64,000 bases of DNA from Aeromonas veronii (GCA_041319085.1 CP101033.1:1328501-1392500), one strand, 5' to 3'; numbered from the stretch's first letter, positions 44,689-56,207 are shown. The notes: generated by a model from the sequence alone, not told the origin. A program made the numbers and translations.

Positions 44689-44915
44689 GTAGGTTGGCGC
44701 TGAGCGCAGCGAAGCCCAACATGCAGTCGGTAGGTTCGATTAGCCGCCAGGCGTAATCGGACGTTCGCGTAACGCTATCGTCTTGCGATAACGGCCGACC
44801 GATTCCCTTTCTGCTGGCAGCAGCTGACGCGCAGGCATAGCCGGACAACAACCGCTCGATCGTCGTGTTGGTTCACGGTAAACGTTGGGCTTCACTGCGT
44901 TCTGTACCAACCTAC
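44689..44915. repeat. MITE-like imperfect inverted repeat (about 227 bp)
   Basis: The left arm starts gtaggttggcgctgagcgca and continues gcgaagcccaac; the right arm, read in reverse complement from 44915, starts gtaggttggtacagaacgca and continues gtgaagcccaac. The arms match over about 32 bp. No transposase is encoded inside. This is the largest gene-free stretch of the core part (44521-45156); the rest of it holds the macA promoter region and a partial second copy. Confidence 0.75.
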
Positions 44916-44936
44916 GATTTAACCCGTCGGGTGGTG

Positions 44937-45029
44937 TAGCGCAGCGAAGCCCAACATGCAGAGTAAGACGTATCCACCTGCAACCGGTTTTCGCGAATGT
45001 TTGATTACGCTTCGCTAATCAAACCTACA
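44937..45029. repeat. partial copy of the same intergenic repeat
   Basis: gcgcagcgaagcccaacatg at about 44940 repeats the inner part of the left arm at 44704-44723. At 45001-45029, gtttgattacgcttcgctaa followed by tcaaacctac is a further palindromic piece with the gtaggtt end reversed. Probably a decayed tandem copy. Confidence 0.6.
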
Positions 45030-45082
45030 GCCCTGCGTGTAGCCAAGGCCACGCGGTATCGTGTAAAAAAGCCAATAAAAAC

Positions 45083-45112
45083 AATGCCAGTCAGGATTAA
45101 CTGACTGGCATT
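45083..45112 (-). terminator. rho-independent terminator of ppaC
   Basis: On the - strand aatgccagtcag pairs with ctgactggcatt around a 6-base loop and is followed by gttttta. It lies 45 bp past the ppaC stop. Confidence 0.88.
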
Positions 45113-45156
45113 ATGCACAGAGGCAGGGCGTTGGAATAGGTGATGGGGCGTGAGGC

Positions 45157-46053
45157 TCAGGCCTTGGCCAGCAGATCCATCACCCAGGGCAGACCCTGCT
45201 TCTTGCGGCTGACAAAGCCCGGGTGGTAGCTGGACTCTGCCGGTACTTTCGGGTGTGCGGTAAAGTAGATGCGGCTGGCAGCCGCAGTCAGGTCAGTCAC
45301 CATCAGCACGAAGAAGTCGAGCCCTTCGCCTTCAACGCGGTGTGCCATCTCTTGCTGCAGAGTGTCGATCTGGTCGGCAAGCTGTTGTTCGCTGCCCACT
45401 TCAATCTGGCTCATGATGAAGTTCAGACCTTCGGCCTGGAATGCTTTCTCATCCTGCTGCAGCAGCTGCGCCGGAGTGAGGCCGCTCAGGTCGGTTTTTG
45501 CCATCAGCAGCTGTTGGCCGAACTCGGCCAGTGAGACCTCTGCCAGCGGTGCCAGACGCTCACAGGCGATCTTGTCCTGCTCGGTGGTGGTCGGCGAGGT
45601 GAGACAAAGCGTGTCGCTCATGATGGCACCCAGCATCAAACGAGCCTGGCTGCGGGTCACGCTACCTTGCTGACTCAGCAGATCGAAGGCGATGGTGCAG
45701 GTGCAGCCGACGGCACGGATCCAGGCATCCAGCGGAGACTGGGTGACCAGGGTGCCGAGACGGTGGTGATCCACCAGACCCAGGACATTGGCTTGTGCCA
45801 GTGTGGCAGGCCCTTGTTCCAGATCACTGAAATCCACCAGCCAGACATCTTCCCCGGTCAGATCGTGGGTCAGCAACTCGGGTTCGCTGACGCCTGCCTG
45901 CTCCAGAATAAAACGGGTTTCGGTGCGCAGGTCACCCAGACGCCATGGGGTGGCCTGACGGCCCTGGCCATTGAGCCAGTCGGTGATAACCAGCGCACTG
46001 CAGATACTGTCGCTATCAGGATTCTTGTGACCAAAAACGTGGATCATAGACAA
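45157..46053 (-). CDS. ppaC: manganese-dependent inorganic pyrophosphatase (family II, DHH)
   Basis: A 298-residue DHH-family pyrophosphatase that hydrolyses pyrophosphate in the cytoplasm. Metal-binding motifs GHKNPDSDS (near the N-terminus), DFSDLEQ and the DHH motif (LVDHHRLG) are present, and the DHHA2 domain ends with the substrate-binding SRKKQ motif. ATG 46053 gives MSMIHVFG; ATG two codons later is also possible. It is followed by a terminator and is monocistronic. Confidence 0.93.
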   Translation of the reverse strand: MSMIHVFGHKNPDSDSICSALVITDWLNGQGRQATPWRLGDLRTETRFILEQAGVSEPELLTHDLTGEDVWLVDFSDLEQGPATLAQANVLGLVDHHRLGTLVTQSPLDAWIRAVGCTCTIAFDLLSQQGSVTRSQARLMLGAIMSDTLCLTSPTTTEQDKIACERLAPLAEVSLAEFGQQLLMAKTDLSGLTPAQLLQQDEKAFQAEGLNFIMSQIEVGSEQQLADQIDTLQQEMAHRVEGEGLDFFVLMVTDLTAAASRIYFTAHPKVPAESSYHPGFVSRKKQGLPWVMDLLAKA

Positions 46054-46198
46054 AGCCTCACAATTGGATACCCATAAAGGGGGGCGACACTATGCGAAAT
46101 CCGCTGCATGAAGGCAACCGGATCCACGCCCAGGTTGCTGTCAGCTTCGCCTAACTCGCCATTTTATTGATCTGGGCCGGTGATCCTGACGGCTGTGC

Positions 46199-46295
46199 GA
46201 GGTTCACGGTGGGGGATTCGGGATACGATTCACCGTTAGTCGTGACTGGTGACTCGTTACTCGATTCCCGATTCCCGATCCCCGATCCCCGATTC
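46199..46295. repeat. heptamer repeat block next to recN
   Basis: The block contains gattcggga, cgtgactggtgactcgttac and, at 46262-46295, gattccc, gattccc, gatcccc, gatcccc, gattca in a 7-bp series. It is a relative of the 21083-21205 block (shared gtgactggtgactcg) in the same orientation. It abuts the recN stop codon, which is read from the last unit. 46054-46198, between ppaC and the block, holds the ppaC leader and no gene. Confidence 0.9.
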
Positions 46296-47958
46296 AGCGA
46301 CGCAGCAGCTCGCGGGCATTGGCCAAGGTATTGTCGGTGATCTGGTCGCCACCGAGCAGGCGTGCCAGCTCATTGAGACGGGCATTCTGGTCGAGCGCAT
46401 CCATCCGGGTTTCGGTGGTTTTGCCATCGGTATGCTTGCTCACCACCATATGCTGGTGGCCGTTGCCTGCCACCTGAGGCAAGTGAGTGACCACCATCAC
46501 TTGAGTGGACTCCCCGAGCTGGCGCAGCAGGCGACCCACCACGGCGGCAGTCGGGCCGCTGATCCCCACATCCACCTCATCGAAAATCAGGGTCGGGGTG
46601 GAGATCTTGCGGGCGCTGATCACCACGATGGCGAGGCTGATACGCGACAGTTCACCCCCTGAGGCCACCTTGCCAAGCGGCTGGATCGGTTGGCCCGGGT
46701 TGGTGGTGACCATAAATTCCACCCGATCTATACCCAGTGGAGAGAGGCTGCTCTGGGCATCGGGGCGCACCTCGATGGCAAAGCGACCATCAGGCATCGC
46801 CAGCTCGTGCATGCTGCTGGTCACTTTGGCACCCAGCTCCTGGGCGTAACGCTGGCGGCTCTGGCTGAGGGCTTCGGCGGCCTGGACAAAAGCCTGACGG
46901 GCCTCGGCCAGCTCATCTTCCATCCCCTCTAACCGCTCCTCATCGGAGTTGAGGCGAGCGAGATCCGAGGCCAGCTCCTGATGGTGCAGGGCCAGATCCG
47001 CCGGTTTGACGTGGTGCTTGCGGGCCAGATTGATCGCCTTGGAGAGACGGGCTTCCAGCTCGTTGAAGCGTTCGGGGTCAAGCTCCAGCCGATCGAGATA
47101 GCTGCGCAGTTCGCTGTGACTCTCCTGCACCCCGATCAGCGCTTCGTTCAGCATCTCCAGTACCGGGGTGAGGCGGCTGTCCATGCTGACCAGCCCCTCG
47201 GTCCGATCGACGGCCGATTGCAGCAGCCCTGCGATAGTGGTCTCTTCGTTGTCATAGAGCAGATCGAGGCAGGCACCGCACTCCTGCATCAACTCGGTGC
47301 CGTTGGCGAGACGCTGGTGCTCCTCTTCTATCTCCTCAAACTCCCCCGGTTGCAGGGCAAATTCGTCCAGCTCCTGCACCTGATACTCGATCAGCTGGCG
47401 GCGGGCCTCCCGCTGCTGCTGCTCGGCCTTGAGCCGGTTCAGTTCGTTTTGCAGTTGGCGCCACTGCTGATAGTGCTGGCGCACCTCGTCGAGCAGCAGA
47501 TGGTGACCGGCATAGCCGTCGAGCAGGGCGAGCTGGTAGTCCGGTTTGAGCAGCATCTGGTGGGCATGTTGGCCATGCACGTTGACCAGCAGTTGGCCCA
47601 GATTCTTGAGTTGGGTGAGGGGGACGGGCACGCCATTGATATAGCTGCGCGAGCGCCCTTCGGCGGAGATGACGCGCCGCACGATACACTCACCTTCATT
47701 TTCCAGCTCGTTGGTGGCGAGCCAGGCACGGGCGGCCGGGTTGTTCTCTAGAAGGAAGCGGGCGCTGACCTCGCTTTTGTCGCTATCGGGTCGCACCATG
47801 CCCGCTTCGGCCCGCTCTCCGAGACAGAGACCGAGGGCGTCGATGGCGATGGATTTACCGGCACCGGTCTCACCTGTGATGCAGGTCATGCCCGGTTGCA
47901 GATCGAGTTCGAGAAACTTGACGATGGCGAAGTTGTTGACGGTCAGCTGGGTCAGCAT
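46294..47958 (-). CDS. recN: DNA repair ATPase RecN
   Basis: A 554-residue SMC-like protein of double-strand-break repair. Walker A CITGETGAGKSIAIDALGL lies at about residues 28-46, two coiled-coil arms surround a short hinge, and the C-terminal head has VASGGELSRISLAI (signature) and TLIFDEVDVGISG (Walker B). Length is typical. Two LexA boxes sit directly upstream, so SOS control is strongly indicated. Confidence 0.95.
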   Translation of the reverse strand: MLTQLTVNNFAIVKFLELDLQPGMTCITGETGAGKSIAIDALGLCLGERAEAGMVRPDSDKSEVSARFLLENNPAARAWLATNELENEGECIVRRVISAEGRSRSYINGVPVPLTQLKNLGQLLVNVHGQHAHQMLLKPDYQLALLDGYAGHHLLLDEVRQHYQQWRQLQNELNRLKAEQQQREARRQLIEYQVQELDEFALQPGEFEEIEEEHQRLANGTELMQECGACLDLLYDNEETTIAGLLQSAVDRTEGLVSMDSRLTPVLEMLNEALIGVQESHSELRSYLDRLELDPERFNELEARLSKAINLARKHHVKPADLALHHQELASDLARLNSDEERLEGMEDELAEARQAFVQAAEALSQSRQRYAQELGAKVTSSMHELAMPDGRFAIEVRPDAQSSLSPLGIDRVEFMVTTNPGQPIQPLGKVASGGELSRISLAIVVISARKISTPTLIFDEVDVGISGPTAAVVGRLLRQLGESTQVMVVTHLPQVAGNGHQHMVVSKHTDGKTTETRMDALDQNARLNELARLLGGDQITDNTLANARELLRR

Positions 47959-47983
47959 GGTCTCATCCTGTATGGGCCAACAT

Positions 47984-48003
47984 TACTGTGTATGCATCCA
48001 GTA
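47984..48003. promoter_or_regulatory. LexA box 1 upstream of recN
   Basis: tactgtgtatgcatccagta is close to the consensus tactgtatatatatacagta and symmetric at its ends (CTG...CAG). It lies 26 bp upstream of the recN ATG, where it would overlap the promoter. Confidence 0.88.
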
Positions 48004-48005
48004 TA

Positions 48006-48025
48006 TACTGGTTTTTCATACAGTA
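48006..48025. promoter_or_regulatory. LexA box 2 upstream of recN
   Basis: tactggtttttcatacagta keeps both CTG/CAG half-sites and is 2 bp from box 1. Paired LexA boxes are known for E. coli recN, where they give tight repression and strong induction. Confidence 0.82.
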
Positions 48026-48069
48026 AAGAGTCGACCCGCAACAGGATGCGCAGGCACGTCAGGTGCGTC

Positions 48070-48954
48070 TCAGAACAGCTTGCTGCCCCAGCCGAGCTTG
48101 TTGCGAAGTACGTGGAAGTAGCTGTAGTCGAGCGGATGCACCAGATGAAGCTGGTGGTGGCTCTTCTTGATGAGGATCTCGTCCCCCGGGTGGACCGCCA
48201 GCGTCACCTGGCCGTCACAGCTCACCTGCATGGCATCGTCCTGATTGTCTGGCGAGACCAGCAGCCGCACTTCGCTGTCGGCATCGAGTACGATAGGGCG
48301 GCTGCTCAGGGTATGCGGGAACATCGGCACCAGCGCGATGGCGTTGAGCTTGGGGGTGAGGATGGGGCCGCCCGCTGACAGCGAGTAAGCGGTGGAGCCA
48401 GTTGGGGTGGCGACTATGATGCCGTCCGAGCGCTGGCTATACATAAAGCTGCCATCGATATAGACCTCGAACTCGATCATGTGGGCGATCTTGCCCGGGT
48501 GCAGCACTGCCTCGTTGACCGCCAGATTGCTCGACTTGCGCTCGCCATGGCGATAGACCGAAGCTTCCAGCAGGAAGCGGTGTTCGCTCTTGTAGTGTCC
48601 GGAGAGCACCTGCTCCAGCGGCAGCAGATAATCCTGCGGTGAGAGGTCGGTCAGAAAACCGAGGTTACCCCGGTTGACCCCAATCACCGCCACATCGAAG
48701 CGCGACAGCACCCGCGCCGCCCCCAGCATATTGCCGTCACCGCCGACCACGATGGCGAGATCGGCCTGCTGGCCCAGCTGCACCAGATCCATCACGTTTT
48801 CATCGAGGATGCTCAGGGTCTGGGCGACCCGGCTTTCGACCAGTACCCGAAAGCCGCGGGCGGTCAGGTATTGATGCAGGCCGGTCAGCGTCTGGTTGGC
48901 CCCCTCATGGTGGGGTTTGCCAATCAGGGCGATGGTTTTGAAGGGAGAATCCAT
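48070..48954 (-). CDS. nadK: NAD kinase
   Basis: A 294-residue ATP-NAD kinase that makes [15 protein letters not shown] is the GGDG active-site motif, [10 protein letters not shown] and [16 protein letters not shown] are the conserved binding blocks. ATG 48954 ([14 protein letters not shown]) is the family start; the longer frame to 49158 is only open by chance and would run over the grpE heat-shock promoter. It is transcribed in the same direction as recN, with 111 bp between. Confidence 0.94.
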   Translation of the reverse strand: MDSPFKTIALIGKPHHEGANQTLTGLHQYLTARGFRVLVESRVAQTLSILDENVMDLVQLGQQADLAIVVGGDGNMLGAARVLSRFDVAVIGVNRGNLGFLTDLSPQDYLLPLEQVLSGHYKSEHRFLLEASVYRHGERKSSNLAVNEAVLHPGKIAHMIEFEVYIDGSFMYSQRSDGIIVATPTGSTAYSLSAGGPILTPKLNAIALVPMFPHTLSSRPIVLDADSEVRLLVSPDNQDDAMQVSCDGQVTLAVHPGDEILIKKSHHQLHLVHPLDYSYFHVLRNKLGWGSKLF

Positions 48955-49132
48955 AGTCTGTCGGGTCTGGGATGAGTATTGCGGGCCAGTATACAGTGCT
49001 TTGCTCCGCTTGTGACGCTCTCCCGTGTCACGGGGGCCGCTATCCCCTTGAGTCAACTGGTTAAACGGTGAGCGGCAACCCGGATAAACCGCCGGTTGCG
49101 GCAGATCAGCCACCCTGATTGGCCTTTTACCC

Positions 49133-49160
49133 CTTGAAAGCCGGGGATGCATCCCCATAA
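49133..49160 (+). promoter_or_regulatory. sigma-32-type heat-shock promoter of grpE
   Basis: cttgaaa (49133-49139), a 13-bp spacer and ccccataa (49153-49160) match the sigma-32 consensus almost perfectly. It lies 87 bp before the grpE ATG. Confidence 0.9.
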
Positions 49161-49246
49161 TAGCGCCAACATAGTCGGTCTGTGGTCGTCCGGTCGCTCA
49201 ACCAGACGTCAGGGCCCTCATAAGTAACCCCGGAATTGGAGATGTC

Positions 49247-49822
49247 ATGAACCACGAAGAGCAAAAGGTTGAAGCGATGGAGCAAGTGGAAGTCCAGCCA
49301 GTCGAGCCGACCGATGTAGACAGTGAAGTGACAGCCGAGCAGGCCCGCATTGCCGAACTGGAAGCACAGCTGGAAACCGCCATCCAAAAGGCGGCGGAAG
49401 AGCGTGAACGCGCCCTGCGTACCGCCGCCGAAATGGAGAACCTGCGCCGCCGTACCGAGCTGGATGTCGAGAAGGCGCACAAGTTCGCCCTGGAGAAGTT
49501 CGCTGGCGAACTGCTGCCGGTGCTGGATAACCTTGAGCGTGCCATCGAACTGGCCGACAAGGAGAACGACGCTCTCAAGCCGATGATCGAAGGGGTCGAG
49601 CTGACCCTGAAATCCATGCAGAGTGGCGTCGCCAAGTTCGGTCTGGTGGCGCTCGACCCGCTCAACCAGCCGTTTGACCCGAACGCTCATCAGGCGATGA
49701 GCATGGTGCCGAGTGCCGATGTGGCCCCGAACACCGTGATCGCCGTGATGCAGAAGGGCTACGACCTCAACGGTCGGGTGATCCGTCCGGCCATGGTGAT
49801 GATCGCCAAAGCGGTCGACTGA
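49247..49822 (+). CDS. grpE: nucleotide exchange factor GrpE
   Basis: A 191-residue co-chaperone that releases ADP from DnaK. An acidic N-terminal tail (to about 35) is followed by a long helix ([20 protein letters not shown] onward, ending in [15 protein letters not shown]), and the C-terminal beta-domain has [15 protein letters not shown] and [21 protein letters not shown] follows GGAGATGTC. Ends in a terminator, so it is separate from dnaK. Confidence 0.96.
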   Translation: MNHEEQKVEAMEQVEVQPVEPTDVDSEVTAEQARIAELEAQLETAIQKAAEERERALRTAAEMENLRRRTELDVEKAHKFALEKFAGELLPVLDNLERAIELADKENDALKPMIEGVELTLKSMQSGVAKFGLVALDPLNQPFDPNAHQAMSMVPSADVAPNTVIAVMQKGYDLNGRVIRPAMVMIAKAVD

Positions 49823-49839
49823 TTGGCTGTGGGTGCCCG

Positions 49840-49865
49840 AGCCCGCCCCGTGGCGGGCTTTTTGT
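49840..49865 (+). terminator. rho-independent terminator after grpE
   Basis: agcccgcc pairs with ggcgggct, followed by tttttgttt. The 255 bp from here to dnaK hold its heat-shock promoter. Confidence 0.9.
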
Positions 49866-49957
49866 TTCGCAGTGCAGCACCCGCTCATGGTGCCCGGTTT
49901 CACCGTTGAAGGTGACCGCGCAACCATGACAAAGGGTGTGGTTTTTTAGGGGCGGGG

Positions 49958-49985
49958 CTTGAAGCTGTGTCTGGCGACCCCATAT
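49958..49985 (+). promoter_or_regulatory. sigma-32-type heat-shock promoter of dnaK
   Basis: cttgaag (49958-49964), a 13-bp spacer and ccccatat (49978-49985) match the sigma-32 consensus. It lies 135 bp before the dnaK ATG. Confidence 0.88.
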
Positions 49986-50120
49986 AGGGTGCAAGGCCGC
50001 GGCGGCACAAAAAATTTGATGCCGGGAGCTTGAAAGCCAGATTGGCAGCCCCCACCTAGCCGTTAACGCATTAAGGCGAGTTCCTCGCCAGTTTATTCAA
50101 AGTATTTGGAGATTCGTCAA

Positions 50121-52049
50121 ATGGGTAAAATCATCGGTATTGACCTGGGTACTACCAACTCCTGCGTCGCTATTCTGGATGGCGACACTGCTCGCGTGAT
50201 CGAGAACGCAGAAGGCGATCGTACTACTCCGTCCATCATTGCCTATGCCGATGATGGCGAGATCCTGGTTGGTCAGCCGGCCAAGCGTCAGGCCATCACC
50301 AACCCGAAAAACACCCTGTTCGCCATCAAGCGTCTGATCGGTCGTCGTTTTGAAGATGAAGAAGTGCAGCGTGACCTGAAAATCATGCCGTACGCCATCG
50401 CCAAAGCTGACAACGGCGATGCCTGGGTTGAAGTGAAGGGCAAGAAAATGGCACCGCCGCAGATCTCTGCCGAAGTGCTGAAAAAGATGAAGAAGACCGC
50501 CGAAGACTACTTGGGCGAGCCGGTAACCGAAGCCGTTATCACTGTTCCGGCCTACTTCAACGACGCCCAGCGTCAGGCTACCAAGGATGCCGGTCGCATC
50601 GCCGGTCTGGATGTAAAACGCATCATCAACGAACCGACTGCAGCGGCTTTCGCCTATGGCGTGAACAAGGTCAAGGGCGAGCGCAAGGTTGCCGTATATG
50701 ACCTGGGTGGCGGTACTTTCGATATCTCCATCATCGAGATCGACGAAGTGGAAGGCGAAACCACCTTCGAAGTACTGGCGACCAACGGTAACACCCACCT
50801 GGGTGGTGAAGACTTCGACAACCGCGTCATCAACTATCTGGTAGACGAGTTCAAGCGTGAGCAGGGCATCGACCTGCGCAACGACCAGCTGGCTCTGCAG
50901 CGTCTGAAAGATGCCGCCGAGAAAGCCAAGATCGAGCTCTCTTCTGCCCAGCAGACCGACGTCAACCTGCCGTACATCACTGCAGATGCCACCGGTCCGA
51001 AGCACATGAACATCAAGGTGACCCGCGCCAAGCTGGAATCCCTGGTAGAAGACATGGTGAAAGACTCTCTGGAGCCGGTTCGTGTTGCCCTGAAAGACTC
51101 CGGTCTGGCCGTTGGCGAGATCGACGACGTGATCCTGGTGGGTGGTCAGACCCGTATGCCGCTGGTTCAGAAGACCGTTGCCGAGTTCTTTGGCAAAGAG
51201 CCGCGTAAAGACGTCAACCCGGACGAAGCCGTGGCCATGGGTGCTGCCATCCAGGGTGCCGTACTGTCCGGTGACAAGACCGACGTACTGCTGCTGGACG
51301 TTACCCCGCTCTCTCTGGGTATCGAAACCATGGGCAGCGTGATGACTGCGCTGATCGAGAAGAACACCACCATCCCGACCAAGAAGTCCCAGGTGTTCTC
51401 CACTGCCGAAGACAACCAGTCTGCCGTGACCATTCACGTGCTGCAGGGTGAGCGCAAGCGCGCCAGCGACAACAAGTCTCTGGGCCAGTTCAACCTGGAA
51501 GGCATCCGTCCGGCACCGCGTGGTCTGCCGCAGATCGAAGTGACCTTCGACATCGATGCCAACGGTATTCTGCACGTCTCTGCGAAAGACAAAGAGACCA
51601 ACAAAGAGCAGAAGATCACCATCCAGGCCTCCTCTGGTCTGTCTGATGACGAGATCGAGCGCATGGTACGCGAAGCCGAAGCCAACGCGGCCGAGGACAA
51701 GAAGTTTGAAGAGCTGGTGCATGCCCGCAACCAGGCTGATGGTCTGGTCCACTCCGTACGCAAGCAGATCACCGAAGCCGGTGACGCCCTGCCTGCTGAC
51801 GAGAAGAGCAAGATCGAAGCCGCGGTGAGCGAGCTGGAAGCGGCCCTCAAGGGTGACGACAAGGCTGACATCGAAGCCAAACAGCAGGCTCTGCTGGAAG
51901 CGTCCCAGAAGCTGATGGAAATTGCCCAGCAGCAGGCTCAGGCCCAGGGCGCAGCCGGTGCTGATGCCGGTCAGTCCTCCTCTTCTGCCAAGGCTGACGA
52001 CGACGTAGTCGACGCCGAGTTCGAAGAAGTGAAAGACGACAAGAAGTAA
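50121..52049 (+). CDS. dnaK: Hsp70 chaperone DnaK
   Basis: A 642-residue Hsp70. The nucleotide-binding domain begins [17 protein letters not shown] and contains [13 protein letters not shown] and [13 protein letters not shown]; the substrate-binding domain has [20 protein letters not shown], and the C-terminal tail ends [16 protein letters not shown], the usual EEV-type acidic tail. ATG 50121 is chosen for the conserved N-terminus; an in-frame ATG at 50106 is upstream. Strong codon bias fits high expression. Confidence 0.98.
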   Translation: MGKIIGIDLGTTNSCVAILDGDTARVIENAEGDRTTPSIIAYADDGEILVGQPAKRQAITNPKNTLFAIKRLIGRRFEDEEVQRDLKIMPYAIAKADNGDAWVEVKGKKMAPPQISAEVLKKMKKTAEDYLGEPVTEAVITVPAYFNDAQRQATKDAGRIAGLDVKRIINEPTAAAFAYGVNKVKGERKVAVYDLGGGTFDISIIEIDEVEGETTFEVLATNGNTHLGGEDFDNRVINYLVDEFKREQGIDLRNDQLALQRLKDAAEKAKIELSSAQQTDVNLPYITADATGPKHMNIKVTRAKLESLVEDMVKDSLEPVRVALKDSGLAVGEIDDVILVGGQTRMPLVQKTVAEFFGKEPRKDVNPDEAVAMGAAIQGAVLSGDKTDVLLLDVTPLSLGIETMGSVMTALIEKNTTIPTKKSQVFSTAEDNQSAVTIHVLQGERKRASDNKSLGQFNLEGIRPAPRGLPQIEVTFDIDANGILHVSAKDKETNKEQKITIQASSGLSDDEIERMVREAEANAAEDKKFEELVHARNQADGLVHSVRKQITEAGDALPADEKSKIEAAVSELEAALKGDDKADIEAKQQALLEASQKLMEIAQQQAQAQGAAGADAGQSSSSAKADDDVVDAEFEEVKDDKK

Positions 52050-52106
52050 GCCCTACCCAGATGGGCGGAGTCCGCTTCGCCCATCGGCTTGGTCAATGAA
52101 TTCACG

Positions 52107-52132
52107 GGCGTTGGGTAACCAACGCCCGTCTG
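52107..52132 (+). terminator. hairpin between dnaK and dnaJ
   Basis: acgggcgttgg pairs with ccaacgcccgt around a short loop, with no T run. A second hairpin (gatgggcg with cgcccatc, about 52060-52085) precedes it. These more likely set the dnaK to dnaJ transcript ratio than stop transcription. Confidence 0.6.
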
Positions 52133-52150
52133 CGTAACCACAGGATGAGT

Positions 52151-53296
52151 ATGTCGAAGCGCGATTTCTACGAAGTGCTGGGTGTGGCGAAAGATGCCGA
52201 TGATCGCGAGATCAAGAAGGCGTACAAGCGCCTGGCCATGAAGTATCACCCGGATCGCAATCAGGGTGATGCCGCATCCGAAGAGAAGTTCAAAGAGGTC
52301 AAGGAAGCCTACGAGGTCCTGACCGATGCCAACCTGCGTGCCCGATACGATCAGTACGGCCATGCCGGTGTTGACCCGAGCCAGGGTGGCGGTGGCCACG
52401 GTGGCTTTGGTGGCGGCGCTGATTTTGGTGATGCGTTCAGTGATATTTTTGGCGATATCTTCGGCGGTGGCCAGCGTGGCGGCGGTCGTCGTGGCCCGGC
52501 CCGCGGCTCAGATCTGCGTTACACCATGGAGTTGACGCTGGAAGAGGCGGTGCGCGGGGTCTCTAAAGAGGTCAAGGTGCCGACTCTGGTTCACTGCGAA
52601 GTCTGTAACGGCTCCGGTGCCCACACCGGCAGCAGTGCCCAGACTTGCCCAACCTGCCATGGCTCCGGCCAGGTGCAGATGCGTCAGGGCTTCTTCGCGG
52701 TGCAGCAGGCGTGCCCGCACTGTCACGGCCGCGGCAAGATCATCAAGGATCCGTGCCGCAAGTGTCACGGTGAAGGTCGCTACCAGCGCACCAAGACCCT
52801 GTCGGTGAAAATCCCGGCGGGCGTCGATACCGGCGATCGCATCCGTCTCTCCGGCGAAGGGGAAGCGGGGGAAGCAGGGGCACCGGCAGGGGATCTCTAC
52901 GTACAGGTGCACGTCAAAGAGCACGAGATCTTCGTGCGTGACGGCAACAACCTCTACTGCGAAGTGCCCATCAGCTTCACCGCAGCTGCGCTCGGTGGTG
53001 AGATTGAAGTGCCGACCCTGGATGGCCGGGTCAAGCTCAAGGTTACTCCGGAGACCCAGACCGGCAAGATGTTCCGCATGCGTGGCAAGGGCGTCAAGTC
53101 CGTGCGCTCCGGTCAGGTGGGGGATCTGATGTGCAAGGTGGTGATCGAGACCCCGGTCAACCTCACCGAGCAGCAGAAAGAGCTGCTGCGCCAGCTGGAC
53201 GAGTCATTCAGCGGTGCCGCTGCCAAGACCCACAAGCCGAAATCGGAAGGCTTCTTCGAAGGGGTGAAACGCTTCTTCGACGATCTGACCAGCTGA
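52151..53296 (+). CDS. dnaJ: Hsp40 co-chaperone DnaJ
   Basis: A 381-residue type-I DnaJ. The J domain ([29 protein letters not shown] with the HPD motif) is followed by a Gly/Phe-rich linker (about 75-120), four zinc-binding CxxCxGxG repeats ([32 protein letters not shown]) and the C-terminal substrate domain. ATG 52151 gives MSKRDFYEV; an ATG two codons earlier is possible. Lies 101 bp after dnaK. Confidence 0.97.
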   Translation: MSKRDFYEVLGVAKDADDREIKKAYKRLAMKYHPDRNQGDAASEEKFKEVKEAYEVLTDANLRARYDQYGHAGVDPSQGGGGHGGFGGGADFGDAFSDIFGDIFGGGQRGGGRRGPARGSDLRYTMELTLEEAVRGVSKEVKVPTLVHCEVCNGSGAHTGSSAQTCPTCHGSGQVQMRQGFFAVQQACPHCHGRGKIIKDPCRKCHGEGRYQRTKTLSVKIPAGVDTGDRIRLSGEGEAGEAGAPAGDLYVQVHVKEHEIFVRDGNNLYCEVPISFTAAALGGEIEVPTLDGRVKLKVTPETQTGKMFRMRGKGVKSVRSGQVGDLMCKVVIETPVNLTEQQKELLRQLDESFSGAAAKTHKPKSEGFFEGVKRFFDDLTS

Positions 53297-53316
53297 TTCC
53301 AGCCACCCGAATAAAC

Positions 53317-53347
53317 AGAGCCGGCCTTGTGTCGGCTCTTTTTTTGC
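53317..53347 (+). terminator. rho-independent terminator after dnaJ
   Basis: agagccggc pairs with gtcggctct, followed by eight T. Confidence 0.92.
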
Positions 53348-53454
53348 TCGCCATTTAGTCAGGTTCCGCCCTATTGAGTGGATCGCTGATGAGCGATCTT
53401 CCTCACAACTCCCGCCGATTCTCGCTGTACAAATGTTATCCCGCTCACACTGTT

Positions 53455-53470
53455 GCTGAAACGGTTTAGT
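53455..53470. promoter_or_regulatory. candidate ScrR operator 1
   Basis: gctgaaacggtttagt is an imperfect version of the palindrome gctaaa-cg-tttagc found twice more in this regulon. It lies 92 bp before scrY. Confidence 0.7.
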
Positions 53471-53484
53471 TGCCGTATTGAGTT

Positions 53485-55052
<1,568 letters not shown>

Positions 55053-55103
55053 TTCGTTATCCCGATCACAAAAATGGCAGCCGGTGCCGAGATCTGTTGG
55101 TTG

Positions 55104-55119
55104 GCTAAAACGGTTTAGC
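55104..55119. promoter_or_regulatory. candidate ScrR operator 3
   Basis: gctaaaacggtttagc is a 16-bp palindrome matching operators 1 and 2. It lies 85 bp before scrK and gives that part of the regulon its own control point. Confidence 0.85.
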
Positions 55120-55188
55120 TGATAATGCCAGCCAACAGAACAGAGTCCGGGTTTGACCGTGGATCCGATGCAGCAGTGGAGTAGCAAG

Positions 55189-56124
55189 GTGACAAATCGT
55201 GTGTGGGTAATGGGGGATGCGGTGGTGGACTTGATCCCGGAAGGGGCGTTGCACTACCTCAAGTGTCCGGGTGGCGCGCCCGCCAATGTGGCGGTTGGCG
55301 TGGCACGGCTGGGTGGCGATGCGGCCTTTATCGGCCGGGTCGGTGCCGATCCGTTCGGCCGCTTTATGGCCGACACCCTGTGCGGGGAGGGGGTGAATAT
55401 CGCTGCGCTGCGGCTCGATCCTGACCATCGCACCTCTACCGTGCTGGTGGCACTGGATGACGAGGGGGAGCGCAGCTTCACCTTTATGGTGCGCCCCAGT
55501 GCCGACCAGTTCCTCACTCCGGATGAGTTGCCCCGCTTCGATGCCGGTCAGTGGCTGCTCACCTGCTCCATCGCGCTCGCCAACGAGCCGGTGCGCGGTA
55601 GCTGCCTGCAGGCCATGGCAGCTATCAAGGCGGCAGGCGGACGGGTCTGCTTTGATCCCAACCTGCGCCCCGAGGTGTGGGGCAACCCCGCCGAGATGCT
55701 GCCGCTGGTGCGTCAGGCCATCGCGCAGGCGGATGTGGTCAAGCTCTCCATCGAGGAGCTGCAACTGCTGAGCGGCGAGGTTGAGCTGGCTGCCGGGCTC
55801 GCCACGATCTCTGGCCCGGCGCTGGTGCTGGTGACCCGGGGGGCGGCTGGTGTGGTGGCCCGCCTCGATGGTGAGCTGCTGGAGTGGGTGGGGCAGAAAG
55901 TCACCCCGCTCGACACCACGGGGGCGGGGGATGCCTTCGTCGCCGGACTGCTGGCGGCGCTGGCCGGGCGTTCGTCGCTGCCGACCCTGGCCGAGTTGCC
56001 CGCCATTCTGGCGCAGGCCCACGGCTGCGGGGCACTCGCCACCACCGCCAAGGGGGCGATGACGGCGCTGCCGACTCGCAGCGAACTGGATGAATTTTTG
56101 CGATCAGGCACAAGCGGCTGTTGA
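55189..56124 (+). CDS. scrK: fructokinase ScrK (PfkB family)
   Basis: A 311-residue sugar kinase that phosphorylates the fructose freed from sucrose-6-phosphate. GGAPANVAVGVARLGG and the C-terminal DTTGAGDAFVAGLL (catalytic Asp) are the PfkB signatures. GTG 55189 (VTNRVWVMGDAVVDLIPEG) is chosen because relatives start there and GGAG precedes it; ATG 55168 is an alternative. Followed by scrA. Confidence 0.9.
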   Translation: MTNRVWVMGDAVVDLIPEGALHYLKCPGGAPANVAVGVARLGGDAAFIGRVGADPFGRFMADTLCGEGVNIAALRLDPDHRTSTVLVALDDEGERSFTFMVRPSADQFLTPDELPRFDAGQWLLTCSIALANEPVRGSCLQAMAAIKAAGGRVCFDPNLRPEVWGNPAEMLPLVRQAIAQADVVKLSIEELQLLSGEVELAAGLATISGPALVLVTRGAAGVVARLDGELLEWVGQKVTPLDTTGAGDAFVAGLLAALAGRSSLPTLAELPAILAQAHGCGALATTAKGAMTALPTRSELDEFLRSGTSGC

Positions 56125-56207
56125 TCTGCGGCTAGAAGCCCGGCTCGACAGCCCCTACTCTCATGTGACAAGGGCCCGCCAATGTGGCGGGTCATAAGAG
56201 GAAGAAT

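Noticed and set aside
48955..49158. The 68-codon N-terminal extension of nadK
   Set aside because: Family members start at [14 protein letters not shown]. The extension has no ribosome site and would cover the region of the grpE promoter on the other strand.
50097..51752. 551-codon open frame opposite dnaK, and similar long frames opposite scrY (53487-55187), scrA (55713-57146) and the SQR gene (61882-63339)
   Set aside because: They lie wholly on the other strand of strongly biased, well-identified genes. Such shadows are expected in GC-rich DNA, and the translations resemble no known family.
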